DNA from: Pictodentalium vernedei
Taxonomy: Eukaryota; Mollusca; Scaphopoda; Dentaliida; Dentaliidae
Reading direction: 5' to 3'
Assembly (NCBI GenBank): GCA_031216915.1
Contig: CM062292.1
Span: forward strand, 207,349,262-207,413,261
DNA: 64,000 nucleotides
The notes beneath the pieces were generated by a model. That model had not been told where the DNA came from. It did not search any database and saw nothing but the letters and a program-made list of their open reading frames with translations. Of the stretch, positions 34,201-48,238 are shown piece by piece (the stretch's first letter is position 1; every line of letters begins with the position of its first letter). Both the position numbers and the translations under genes were made by a program.

Positions 34201-37200
34201 AGGGAATATATTTCCTGATTATTGTTATCAATGGTCTAGGACGTCACAAGACATTTAGCTGGTAGGAAAATTATGGAAGCCTATATTGTATTCAAAGTGG
34301 AAGATGAAAGGCTTACCGAAAATATCAAGACCTCAATGGAAACTATAACCGGACTGACAGACATTACAAATATTTTCCTTGGAGACCTCAAATGGTTGCC
34401 ATGGTTTTAGCAAGACTGGACCAGAAGGAGAGAGAAAAATAATATGCCTCATCAAGGGATATAGTTCCTGATCATTGTTATCAATGGCTTTGGACGTCTC
34501 CAGGATTTCAGCTCAAAACCGAGACCTGTATTTTCTGCTCTCCCAGGAAGAATTTCAGCATGCAGAAAAGAATCATCCAATGATGCAGCCGGCTATACTT
34601 ACCCGACCGGATGTTGACGTCAAATTTGCAAACATGCTGTTATTTGTCTGGGCAGATTTTGTTTCACAAGTGTGTTCTTGATACTCTCTGTTGGTGGATT
34701 TTGTTTGATGGGGGTGTGAGAGTTGTACGTCTCATCCACCCACCTTCAATGTGAATGCTGTGAGACAATAAAAGAGTATACAAAATGGAAGTCGAAGATA
34801 TGATATGTGGAAAGTTTGAAATATGAATGAAAACCACATATGCCAAGGGCCTCTTTTTTCATTGTCAGGGTTGCTTCTGTTAGGAAACAAAATATGGTTG
34901 CCATGAGAGCAGTCAGAATGGACAAGATCTGAGAAGAACAATAACCTGCCTGATCTAGGAATATATTTCCTTATTGCTAGGATGGATTAAACTGCCAATG
35001 CTGAACTATAAATCAATGGATTAAATTACTATTCTCACTCTCAATGCTGATTTGATGGATGGTATAAGATTATGTACAAGTGTTATCGGGTAAACGGATG
35101 CTGCTTTGTTGTATTTGTAGAAAGGTTCAGTAATTATTTAATCTTTCAGCCCTACATGATAAAATTATTGCTGATCCTCATCCCAGTTTGGTGTTTATTT
35201 TCTTTGCTCTTCAACTGCCAGTGTTTTCCTTTTTATTGAAATATTTTTGCTTAACAGTTTGAAGGAGTTATGGGAGCCACAGGCTGAGCAACAGGAAGTG
35301 GACACCTGTATCCCTTGGGCATACAGGGTGGAATTATGCTCATGAAAGAATCCGTCAAGGCTGAAATAGGCCATAATGCATTTTACAGATGCTGGATTTG
35401 AGTCAACATGAATTTATGTTGAGTTGCTAATAATGAGGCCACAAACATTCTCCATATAAAATTATGGAAGCCTATATTGTATTCAAAGCATCAGATGAAA
35501 GGCTTACTGGAAATATCAAGACCTCAGTGGAAACTACAACTCGACTGACAGACATTACGCATTTTGAACATGGAGAACTAAAATGGCTGCCATGGGTTTA
35601 GCAAGAAGGGACCAGATGGAGAGAGAAAAATAACAACATGTCTCATCAGGGAATATATTTTCTGATTATTGTTTTCAATGGTCTAGGACGTCACGATACA
35701 TTCAGCTGGTAGGAAAAATATGGAAGCCTATATTGTATTCAAAGCGGAAGATGAAAGGCTTAACGATAATATCAAGACCTCAGTGGAAATTATAACCAGA
35801 CTGACAGACATTACGAATATTTTCCTTGGAGACCTCAAATGGTTGCCATGGTTTTAGCAAGACTGGACCAGCAGGAGAGAGAAAAATAACAATATGCCTC
35901 ATCAAGGGATATAGTTCTTGATCATTGTTATCAATGGCTTAGGATGTCTCCAGGCTTTCAGCTCAAAAGCAAGACCTGTATTTTCTGCTCTCCCAGGAAG
36001 AATTTCAGCATGCTGAAAAGAATCATCCAATGATGCATCTGGCTATAATTACCCGACTGGATGTTGACGTCAAATCTGCAAACATGCTGTTATTTGTCTG
36101 GGCAGATTTTGTTTCACACGGGTGTTCTTCATACTCTCTGTTGGTGGATTTTGTTTCATGGGGGTGTGAGAGTTGTGCGTATCATCCACACACCTTCAAT
36201 GTGAATGCTGTGAGACAACAAAAGAGTATACAAAATGGAAGTCGAAGATAAGATGTGTGGAAAGTTTGAAATATGAATGAAAACCACATATGCCAAGGGA
36301 CTCTCTTACCATTGTCAGGGTTGCTTCTGTTAGAAAACAAAATATGGTTGCCATGAGAGCAGTCAGAATGGACAAGATCTGAGAAGAACAATAACCTGCC
36401 TGATCTACGAATATATTTCCTTATTGCTAGGATGGATTAAACTGCCAATGCTGAACTATAAATCAATGGATTAAATTACTATTCTCACTCTCAATGCTGA
36501 TTTGATGGATGGTATAAGATTATGTACAAGTGTTATCGGGTAAATGGATGCCGCTTTGTTGTATCTGTAGAGAGGTTCAGTAATTATTTAATCTTTCAGC
36601 CCTACATGATAAAATTATTGCTGATCCTCATCCCAGTTTGGTATTTATTTTCTTTGCTCTTCAACTACCAGTGTTTTCCTTTTTATTGAAATATTTTTGC
36701 TTAACAGTTTGAAGGAGTTATGGGAGCCACAGGCTGAGCAACAGGAAATGGACACCTGTATCCTTTGGGCATACAGGGTGGAATTATGCTCATGAAAGAA
36801 TCTGTCAAGGCTGAAATAGGCCATAATGCATTTTATAGATGCTGGATTTGAGTCAACATGAATTTATGTTGAGTCGCTAATAAAGAGGCCACAAACATTC
36901 TCCATATAAAATTATCTAAGCCTATATTGTATTTGAAGCATCAGATGAAAGGCTTAATGGAAATATCAAGACCTCAGTGGAAACTACAACTCGACTGACA
37001 GACATTACGCATTTTTAGCATGGAGAACTGAAATGGCTGCCATGGGTTTAGCAAGAAGGGACCAGATGTAGAGAGAAAAATAACAACATGTCTCATCAGG
37101 GAATATATTTCCTGATTATTGTTATCAATGGTCTAGGATGTCACAAGACATTTAGCTGGTAGGAAAATTATGGAAGCCTATATTGTATTCAAAGTGGAAG

Positions 37201-38926
37201 ATGAAAGGCTTACCGAAAATATCAAGACCTCAATGGAAACTATAACCGGACTGACAGACATTACAAATATTTTCCTTGGAGACCTCAAATGGTTGCCATG
37301 GTTTTAGCAAGACTGGACCAGAAGGAGAGAGAAAAATAATATGCCTCATCAAGGGATATAGTTCTTGATCATTGTTATCAATGGCTTAGGACGTCTCCAG
37401 GCTTTCAGCTCAAAACCGAGACCTGTATTTTCTGCTCTCCCAGGAAGAATTTCAGCATGCAGAAAAGAATCATCCAATGATGCAGCCGGCTATAATTACC
37501 CGACCGGATGTTGACGTCAAATTTGCAAACATGCTGTTATTTGTCTGGGCAGATTTTGTTTCACAAAGGTGTTCTTCATACTCTCTTTTGTTGGATTTTG
37601 TTTCATGGGGGTGTGAGAGTTGTACGTCTCATCCACACACCTTCAATGTGAATGCTGTGAGACAACAAAAGAGTATACAAAATGGAAGTCGAAGATATGA
37701 TATGTGGAAAGTTTGAAATATGAATGAAAACCACATATGCCAAGGGCCTCTTTTTTCATTGTCAGGGTTGCTTCTGTTAGGAAACAAAATATGGTTGCCA
37801 TGAGAGCAGTCAGAATGGACAAGATCTGAGAAGAACAATAACCTGCCTGATCTAGGAATATATTTCCTTATTGCTAGGATGGATTAAACTGCCAATGCTG
37901 AACTATAAATCAATGGATTAAATTACTATTCTCACTCTCAATGCTGATTTGATGGATGGTATAAGATTATGTAGAAGTGTTATCGGGTAAACGGATGCTG
38001 CTTTGTTGTATTTGTAGAAAGGTTCAGTAATTATTTAATCTTTCAGCCCTACATGATAAAATTATTGCTGATCATCATCCCAGTTTGGTATTTATTTTCT
38101 TTGCTCATCAACTGCCAGTGTTTTCCTTTTTATTGAAATATTTTTGCTTAACAGTTTGAAGGAGTTATGGGAGCCACGGGTTGAGCAACAGGAAATGGAC
38201 ACCTGTATCCCTTGGGCATACAGGGTGGAATTATGCTCATGAAAGAATCCGTCAAGGCTGAAATAGGCCATAATGCATTTTACAGATGCTGGATTTGAGT
38301 CAACATGAATTTATGTTGAGTTGCTAATAATGAGGCCACAAACATTCTCCATATAAAATTATCAAAGCCTATATTGTATTTGAAGCATCAGATGAAAGGC
38401 TTACTGGAAATATCAAGACCTCAGTGGATACTACAACTCGACTGACAGACATTACGCATTTTTAACAAGGAGAACTGAAATGGCTGCCATGGGTTTAGCA
38501 AGAAGGGACCAGATGGAGAGAGAAAAATAACAACATGTCTCATCAGGGAATATATTTTCTGATTATTGTTATCAATGGTCTAGGACGTCACGAGACATTT
38601 AGCTGGTAGGAAAATTATGGAAGCTCATATTGTATTCAAAGCGGAAAATGAAAGGCTTACCGAAAATATCAAGACCTCTGTGGAAACTATAACCGGACTG
38701 ACAGACATTACGAATATTTTCCTTGGAGACCTCAAGTGGTTGCTATGGCTTTAGCAAGACTGGACCAGAAGGAGAGAGAAAAATAACAATATGCCTCATC
38801 AAGGGATATAGTTCTTGATCATTGTTATCAATGGCTTAGGACGTCTCCAGGATTTCAGCTCAAGACCGAGACCTGTATTTGCTGCTCTCCCAAGAAGAAT
38901 TTCAGCATGCTGAAAAGAATCATCCA
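28240..38926. repeat. Satellite array block B: monomers m15 (rest) to m22
   Basis: Anchors lie at 28791, 30239, 31684, 33133, 34580, 36030 and 37477, with spacings of 1445-1450 bp. The post-anchor barcode reads HPP HP HP. Monomers at 28.79-32.58 kb recur at 33.13-36.9 kb with a 4342-bp shift, marked by TGTGCGTCTCATC and the AAGAGGCC variant. The 31.3-32.58 kb stretch is also the closest relative of 22.5-23.79 kb, the DNA left of the transposon. No further insertions are seen in this block. Confidence 0.93.
32576..32581. other. Paralogous empty site of the hAT insertion
   Basis: The monomer most like the one left of the transposon reads continuously through GGAAGCCTATATTGTATTC here, with TATATT present once. 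It serves as an internal control for the insertion ends and the 6-bp duplication. Confidence 0.75.
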
Positions 38927-41900
38927 ATGATGCAGCTGGCTATAATTTCCCGACCGGATGTTGACGTCAAATCTGCAAACATGCTGTTATTTGTCTGGGC
39001 AGAATTTGTTTCACAAGGGTGTTCTTCATACTCTCTGTTGTTGGATTTTGTTTCATGGGGGTGTGACAGTTGTACTTCTCATCCACACACCTTCAATGTG
39101 AATGCTGTGAGACAACAAAAGAGGATACAAAATGGAAATCGAAGATGTGATATGTGGAAAGTTTGAAATATGAATGAAAACCACATATGCCTAGGGCCTC
39201 TTTTATCATTGGCAGGGTGGCTTCTGTTAGAAAACTTAATAAGGTTGCCATGAGAGCAGTCTGAATGGACAAGATCTGAGAAGAACAATAACCTGCCTGA
39301 TCTAGGAATATATTTCCTTATTGCTTGGATGGATTAAACTGCCAATGCTGAACTATAAATCAATGGATTAAATTACTATTCTCACTCTCAATGCTGATTT
39401 GATGGATGGAATAAGATTATGTACAAGTGTTATCGGGTAAATGGATGCCGCTTTGTTGTATTTGTAGAAAGGTTCAGTAAATTATTTAATCCTTCAGCCC
39501 TATATGATAAAATTATTACTGATCCTCATCCCAGTTTGGTATTTATTTTGTTTGCTCATCAACTGCCAGTGTTTTCTTTTTATTGAAATATTGATGCTTA
39601 ACAGTTTGTAGGGGTTATGGGAGCCCCAGGCTGTGCAACAGGAAATGGACACCTGTATGCATTGGGCTCACAGGGTGGAATTATGCTCATGAAAGAATCT
39701 GTCAAGGCGGAAATAGGCCATAATGCATTTTACAGATGCTAGATTTGAGGCAACATGAATTTATGTTGAGTTGCTAATAATGAGGCCACAAACATTCTCC
39801 ATATAAAATTATGGAAGCCAATATGGTAATCAAAGCGGAAGATGGAAGGCTCACTGAAAACATCAAGACCTCTATGGAAACTAACCGGACTGACAGACAT
39901 TACGAATATTTTCTTTGGAGACCTCAAATGGTTGCCATGGTTTTAGCAAGACTAGACCAGAAGGAGAGAGAAAAATAACAATATGCCAGATCAAGGGATA
40001 TAGTTCTTGATCATTGTTATCAATGGCTTAGGATGTCTCCAGGCTTTCAGCTCAAAACCGAGACCTGTATTTTCTGCTCTCCCAGGAAGAATTTCAGCAT
40101 GCTGAAAAGAATCATCCAGTGATGCAGCTGGCTATAATTACCCGACCGGATGTTGACGTCAAATCTGCAAACATGCTGTTATTTGTCTGGGCAGATTTTG
40201 TTTCACAAGGGTGTCCTTCATACTCTCTGTTGGTGGATTTTGTTTAATGGGGGTGTGAGAGTTGTACGTCTCATCCACACACCTTATGTGAATGCTGTGA
40301 GACAACAAAAGAGTATACAAAATGGAAGTCGAAGATATGATATGTGGAATGTTTGAAATATGAATGAAAACCACATATGCCAAGGGCCTCTTTTATCATT
40401 GTCAGGTTTGCTTCTGTTAGAAAACTTAATATGGTTGCCATGAGAGCAGTCAGAATGGACAAGATCTGAGAAGAACAATAACCTGTGTGATCTAGGAATA
40501 TATTTCCTTATTGCTAGGATGGATTAAACTACCAATGCTGAACTATAAATCAATGGATTAAATTACTATTCTCACTCTCTATGCGGATTTGATGGATGGT
40601 ATAAGATTATGAACAAGAGTTATCTGGTAAATTGATGCCGCTTAGTTGTATTTGTAGAAAGGTTCAGTAATTATTTAATCCTTCAGCCTACAGGATAAAA
40701 TTATTACTGATCCTCATCCCAGTTTGGTATTTATTTTCTTTGCTCATCAACTGCCAGTGTTTTCCTTTTTATTGAAATATTTATGCTTAACAGTTTGAAG
40801 GGGTTATGGGAGCCCCAGACTGAGCAACAGGAAATGGACACCTGTATGCATTGGGCTTACAGGGTGGAATTATGCTCATGAAAGAACCTGTCAAGGCGGA
40901 AATAGGCCATAGTGCATTTACAGATGCTGGATTTGAGTCAACATGAATTTATGTTGAGTTGCTAATAATGAGGCCACAAACATTCTCCATATAAAATTAT
41001 GGAAGCCTATATTGTATTCAAAGCATCAGATGAAAGGATTACTGGAAATATCAAGTCCTCAGTGGAAACTACAACACGACTGACAGACATTACACATTTT
41101 TAACATGGAGAACTGAAATGGCTGCCATGCGTTTAGCAAGAAGGGACCAGGTGGAGAGAGAAAAATAACAACATGTCTCATCAGGGAATATATTTCCTGA
41201 TTATTGTTATCAACGGTCTAGGACGTCACGAGACATTTAGCTGGTAGGAAAATTATGGAAGCCTATATTGTATTCAAAGCGGAAGATGAAAGGCTTACTG
41301 AAAATATCAAGACCTCTGTGGAAACTGTAACCGGACTGACAGACATTACGAATATTTTCCTTGGAGACCTCAAGTGGTTGCCATGGTTTTAGCAAGACTG
41401 GACCAGAAGGAGAGAGAAAAATAACAATATGACTCATCAAGGGATATAGTACTTGATTATTGTTATCAATGGCTTAGGACGTCTCCAGGCTTTCAGCTCA
41501 AAACCAAGACCTGTATTTTCTGCTCTCCCAGGAAGAATTTCAGCATGCTGAAAAGAATCATCCAATGATGCAGCTGGCTATAATTACCCGACCGGATGTT
41601 CACGTTAAATCTGCAAACATGCTGTTACTTGTCTGGGCAGATTTTGTTTCACAAAGGTGTTCTTCATACTCTCTTTTGTTGGATTTTGTTTCATGGGGGT
41701 GTGAGAGTTGTACGTCTCATCCACACACCTTCAATGTGAATGCTGTGAGACAACAAAAGAGTATACACAATGGAAGTCGAAGATATGATATGTGGAAAAT
41801 TTGAAATATGAATGAAAACCACATATGACAAGGGCCTCTTTTATCATTGGCAGGGTGGCTTCTGTTAGAAAACTTAATATGGTTGCCATGAGAGCAGTCT

Positions 41901-44900
41901 GAATGGACAAGATCTGAGAAGAACAATAACCTGCCTGATCTAGGAATATATTTCCTTTTTGCTAGGATGGATTAAACTGCCAATGCTGAACTATAAATCA
42001 ATGGATTAAATTACTATTCTCACTCCCAATGCTGATTTGATGGATGGTATAAGATTATGTACAGGTGTTATCGGGTAAATGGATGCCGCTTTGTTGTATT
42101 TGTAGAAAGGTTCTGTAATTATTTAATCCTTTAGTCCTACAGGATAAAATTATTACTGATCCTCATCCCAGTTTGGTATTTATTTTCTTTGCTCGTCAGC
42201 TGCCAGTGTTTTCCTTTTATTGAAATATTTATGCTTAACAGTTTGAAGGGGTTATGGGAGCCGCAGGCTGAGCAGCAGGAAATGGACACCTGTGTCCCCT
42301 GGGCTTACAGGGTGGAATTATGCTCATGAAAGAATCTGTCAAGGCTGAAATAGGCCATAATGCATTTTACAGATGCTGGATTTGAGTCAACATGAATTTA
42401 TGTTGAGTTGCTAATAATGAGGCCACAAACATTCTCCATATAAAATTATGGAAGCCAATATGGTAATCAAAGCGGAAGATGGAAGGCTCACTGAAAACAT
42501 CAAGACCTCTATGGAAACTAACCGGACTGACAGACATTACGAATATTTTCTTTGGAGACCTCAAATGGTTGCCATGGTTTTAGCAAGACTAGACCAGAAG
42601 GAGAGAGAAAAATAACAATATGCCACATCAAGGGATATAGTTCTTGATCATTGTTATCAATGGCTTAGGATGTCTCCAGGCTTTCAGCTCAAAACCGAGA
42701 CCTGTATTTTCTGCTCTCCCAGGAAGAATTTCAGCATGCTGAAAAGAATCATCCAGTGATGCAGCTGGCTATAATTACCCGACCGGATGTTGACGTCAAA
42801 TCTGCAAACATGCTGTTATTTGTCTGGGCAGATTTTGTTTCACAAGGGTGTCCTTCATACTCTCTGTTGGTGGATTTTGTTTAATGGGGGTGTGAGAGTT
42901 GTACGTCTCATCCACACACCTTATGTGAATGCTGTGAGACAACAAAAGAGTATACAAAATGGAAGTCGAAGATATGATATGTGGAATGTTTGAAATATGA
43001 ATGAAAACCACATATGCCAAGGGCCTCTTTTATCATTGTCAGGTTTGCTTCTGTTAGAAAACTTAATATGGTTGCCATGAGAGCAGTCAGAATGGACAAG
43101 ATCTGAGAAGAACAATAACCTGTGTGATCTAGGAATATATTTCCTTATTGCTAGGATGGATTAAACTACCAATGCTGAACTATAAATCAATGGATTAAAT
43201 TACTATTCTCACTCTCTATGCGGATTTGATGGATGGTATAAGATTATGAACAAGAGTTATCTGGTAAATGGATGCCGCTTTGTTGTATTTGTAGAAAGGT
43301 TCAGTAATTATTTAATCCTTCAGCCTACAGGATAAAATTATTACTGATCCTCATCCCAGTTTGGTATTTATTTTCTTTGCTCATCAACTGCCAGTGTTTT
43401 CCTTTTTATTGAAATATTTATGCTTAACAGTTTGAAGGGGTTATGGGAGCCCCAGACTGAGCAACAGGAAATGGACACCTGTATGCATTGGGCTTACAGG
43501 GTGGAATTATGCTCATGAAAGAACCTGTCAAGGCGGAAATAGGCCATAGTGCATTTTACAGATGCTGGATTTGAGTCAACATGAATTTATGTTGAGTTGC
43601 TAATAATGAGGCCACAAACATTCTCCATATAAAATTATGGAAGCCTATATTGTATTCAAAGCATCAGATGAAAGGATTACTGGAAATATCAAGTCCTCAG
43701 TGGAAACTACAACTCGACTGACAGACATTACACATTTTTAACATGGAGAACTGAAATGGCTGCCATGCGTTTAGCAAGAAGGGACCAGGTGGAGAGAGAA
43801 AAATAACAACATGTCTCATCAGGGAATATATTTCCTGATTATTGTTATCAACGGTCTAGGACGTCACGAGACATTTAGCTGGTAGGAAAATTATGGAAGC
43901 CTATATTGTATTCAAAGCGGAAGATGAAAGGCTTACTGAAAATATCAAGACCTCTGTGGAAACTGTAACCGGACTGACAGACATTACGAATATTTTCCTT
44001 GGAGACCTCAAGTGGTTGCCATGGTTTTAGCAAGACTGGACCAGAAGGAGAGAGAAAAATAACAATATAACTCATCAAGGGATATAGTACTTGATTATTG
44101 TTATCAATGGCTTAGGACGTCTCCAGGCTTTCAGCTCAAAACCAAGACCTGTATTTTCTGCTCTCCCAGGAAGAATTTCAGCATGCTGAAAAGAATCATC
44201 CAATGATGCAGCTGGCTATAATTACCCGACCGGATGTTGACGTTAAATCTGCAAACATGCTGTTACTTGTCTGGGCAGATTTTGTTTCACAAAGGTGTTC
44301 TTCATACTCTCTTTTGTTGGATTTTGTTTCATGGGGGTGTGAGAGTTGTACGTCTCATCCACACACCTTCAATGTGAATGCTGTGAGACAACAAAAGAGT
44401 ATACACAATGGAAGTCGAAGATATGATATGTGGAAAATTTGAAATATGAATGAAAACCACATATGACAAGGGCCTCTTTTATCATTGGCAGGGTGGCTTC
44501 TGTTAGAAAACTTAATATGGTTGCCATGAGATCAGTCTGAATGGACAAGATCTGAGAAGAACAATAACCTGCCTGATCTAGGAATATATTTCCTTTTTGC
44601 TAGGATGGATTAAACTGCCAATGCTGAACTATAAATCAATGGATTAAATTACTATTCTCACTCCCAATGCTGATTTGATGGATGGTATAAGATTATGTAC
44701 AGGTGTTATCGGGTAAATGGATGCCGCTTTGTTGTATTTGTAGAAAGGTTCAGTAATTATTTAATCCTTTAGTCCTACAGGATAAAATTATTACTGATCC
44801 TCATCCCAGTTTGGTATTTATTTTCTTTGCTCGTCAACTGCCAGTGTTTTCCTTTTATTGAAATATTTATGCTTAACAGTTTGAAGGGGTTATGGGAGCC

Positions 44901-46049
44901 GCAGGCTGAGCAGCAGGAAATGGACACCTGTGTCCCCTGGGCTTACAGGGTGGAATTATGCTCATGAAAGAATCTGTCAAGGCTGAAATAGGCCATAATG
45001 CATTTTACAGATGCTGGATTTGAGTCAACATGAATTTATGTTGAGTTGCTAATAATGAGGCCACAAACATTCTCCATATAAAATTATCGAAGACTATATT
45101 GTATTTAAAGCATCAGATGAAAGGCTTACTGGAAATATCAAGACCTCAGTGGATACTACTACTCGACTTACAGACATTACGCATTTTTAACTTGGAGAAC
45201 TGAAATGGCTGCCATGGGTTTAGCAAGAAGGGACCAGATGTAGAGAGAAAAATAACAACATGTCTCATCAGGGAATATATTTCCTGATTATTGTTATCAA
45301 TGGTGTAGGACGTCACGAGACATTTAGCTGGTAGGAAAATTATGGAAGCCTATATTGTATTCAAAGTGGAAGATGAAAGGCTTACCGAAAATATCAAGAC
45401 CTCAGTGGAAACTATAACCGGACTGACAGACATTACAAATATTTTCCTTGGAGACCTCAAATGGTTGCCATGGTTTTAGCAAGACTGGACCAGAAGGAGA
45501 GAGAAAAATATTATGCATCATCAAGGGATATAGTTCTTGATCATTGTTATCAATGGCTTAGGACCTCTCCAGTCTTTCAGCTCAAAACCGAGACCTGTAT
45601 TTTCTGCTCTCCCAGGAAGAATTTCAGCATGCTGAAAAGAATCATCCAATGATGCAGCTGGCTATAATTACCCGACCGGATGTTGACGTCAAATCTGCAA
45701 ACATGCTGTTATTTATCTGGGCAGATTTTGTTTCAGAAGTGTGTTCTTCATACTCTCTGTTGTTGGATTTTGTTTCATGGGGGTGTGAGAGTTGTACTTC
45801 TCATCCACACACCTTCAATGTGAATGCTGTGAGACAACAAAAGAGGATACAAAATGGAAATCGAAGATATGATATGTGGAAAGTTTGAAATATGAATGAA
45901 AACCACATATGCCAAGGGCCTCTTTTATCATTGACAGGGTGGCTTCTGTTAGAAAACTTAATATGGTTGCCATGAGAGCAGTCTGAATGGACAAGATCTG
46001 AGAAGAACAATAACCTGCCTGATCTAGGAATATATTTCCTTATTGCTAG
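38927..46049. repeat. Satellite array block C: subtype L monomers, first short monomers, 2638-bp dimer
   Basis: Anchors lie at 38927, 40119, 41565, 42756, 44203 and 45649, with spacings 1192, 1446, 1191, 1447 and 1446. From here on the barcode is CAGCTGG (L), and the H and P types of the left blocks no longer appear. The ~1191-bp monomers lack one ~256-bp subrepeat. Two tandem copies of a short+long pair lie at ~39.77-42.41 and ~42.41-45.06 kb (shift 2638 bp). They share rare marks such as AAGCCAATATGGTAATC and the GTGATGCAG anchor variant. Confidence 0.93.
39770..45060. repeat. Two tandem copies of a 2638-bp higher-order dimer
   Basis: Equivalent points 38927, 41565 and 44203 are exactly 2638 bp apart. 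The copies differ by scattered single bases only (for example GTTCACGTT versus GTTGACGTT near 41601/44239, and AACACGACTG versus AACTCGACTG). The similarity breaks at ~39.77 kb on the left and ~45.06 kb on the right. Confidence 0.88.
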
Positions 46050-47981
46050 GATGGATTAAACTGCCAATGGTGAACTATAAATCAATGGATTAAATTACTA
46101 TTCTCACTATCAATGCTGATTTGATGGATGGTATAAGATTATGTACAAGTGTATCAGGTAAATGGATGCTGCTTTGTTGTATTTGTAGAAAGGTTCAGTA
46201 ATTATTTAATCCTTCAGCCCTACATGATAAAATTATTACTGATCCTCATCCCAGTTTGGTATTTATTTTCTTTGCTCGTCAACTGCCAGTGTTTTCCTTT
46301 TATTGAAATATTTATGCTTAACAGTTTGAAGGGGTTATGGGAGCCGCAGGCTGTGCAGCAGGAAATGGACACCTGTATCCCTTGGGCTTACAGGGTGGAA
46401 TTATGCTTATGAAAGAATCTGTCAAGGCTGAAATAGGCCATAATGCATTTTACAGATGCTGGATTTGAGTCATCATGAATTTATGTTGAGTTGCTAATAA
46501 TGAGGCCACAAACATTCTCCATATAAAATTATGGAAGCCTATATTGTATTCAAAGCATCAGATGAAAGGCTTAATGGAAATATCAAGACCTCAGTGGAAA
46601 CTACAACTCGACTGACAGACATTACGCATTTTGAACATGGAGAACTGGAATGGCTGCCATGGGTTTAGCAAGAAGGGACCAGATGGAGAAAGAAAAAAAA
46701 CAACATGTCTCATTAGGGAATATATTTCCTGATTATTGTTATCAATGGTCTAGGACGTCACGAGACATTCAGCTGGTAGGAAAATTATGGAAGCCTATAT
46801 TGTATTCAAAGTGGAAGATGAAAGGCTTACCGAAAATATCAAGACCTCAGTGGAAATTATAACCGGACTGACAGACATTACGAATATTTTCCTTGGAGAC
46901 CTCAAATGGTTGCCATGGTTTTAGCAAGACTGGACCAGCAGGAGAGAGAAAAATAACAATATGCCTCATCAAGGGATATAGTTCTTGATCATTGTTATCA
47001 ATGGCTTACGACGTCTCAAGGCTTTCAGCTCAAAACCGATACCTGTATTTTCTGCTCTCCCAGGAAGAATTTCAGCATGCTGAAAAGAATGATCCAATGA
47101 TGCAGCTGGCTCTAATTACCCGACCGAATGTTGACGTCAAATCTGCAAACATGCTGTTGTTTGTCTGGGCAGATTTTGTTTCACAAAGGTGTTCTTCATA
47201 CTCTCTGTTGGTGCATTTTGTTTCATGGGGGTGTGAAAGTTGTACGTGTCATCCTCGCACCTTCAATGTGAATGCTGTGAGACAACAAAAGAGTATACAA
47301 AATGGAAGTCGAAGATATGATATGTGGAAAGATTGAAATATGACTGAAAACCACATATGCCAAGGTCCTCTTTTATCTTTGGCAGGGTTGCTTCTATTAG
47401 AAAACTTAATATGGTTGCCATGAGAGGAGTCAGAATGGACAACATCTGAGAAGAACAATAACCTGCGTGATCTAGGAATATATTTCCTTATTGCTAGGAT
47501 GGATTGAACTGCCAATGCTGAACTATAAATGAATGGATTAAATTACTATTCTCACTCTCAATGCTGATTTGATGGATGGTATAAGATTATGTACAAGTGT
47601 CATGAGGTAAATGGGTGCCGCTTTGTTGTATTTGTAGAAAGGTTCAGTAATTATTTAATCTTTCAGCCCTACATGATAAAATTATTACTGATCCCCATCC
47701 CAGTGTGGTGTTTATTTTCTTTGCTTGTCAACTGCCAGTGTTTTCCTTTTTTTGAAATATTTATGCAGAACAGCTTGAAGGGATTTTGGGAGTCCCAGGC
47801 TGAGCAGCAGGAAATGGACACCTGTATGCATTGGGCTTACAGGGTGGAATTATGCTCATGAAAGAATCTGTCAAGGCTGAAGTAGGCCATAATGCATTTT
47901 ACAGATGCTAGATTTGAGTCAACATGAATTTATGTTGAGTTGCTAATAATGAGGCCACAAACATTCTCCATATAAAATTAT

Positions 47982-48238
47982 GGAAGCCTATATTGTATTC
48001 AAAGCAGAAGATGGAAAGCTTACTGAAAACATCAAGACCTCTGTGGAAACTAACCGGACTGACAGACATTACGAATATTTTCCTTGGAGACCTCAAATGG
48101 TTGTCATGGTTTTAGCAAGACTGGACCAGAAGGAGAGAGAAAAATAACAATATGCCTCATCAAGGGATATAGTTCTTGATCATTGTTATCAATGGCTTAG
48201 GACGTCTCCAGGCTTTCAGCTCGAAACCGAGACCTGTA
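47982..48238. repeat. Single subrepeat of a short monomer (example)
   Basis: Between the ATTCTCCATATAAAATTATG phrase and the next anchor this monomer has one subrepeat only, starting GGAAGCCTATATTG and continuing with the second-type words AAACTAACCGG, TCCTTGGAGACCTC and TTTAGCAAGACTGG. The missing 256 bp account for the 1191-bp length. Confidence 0.8.
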
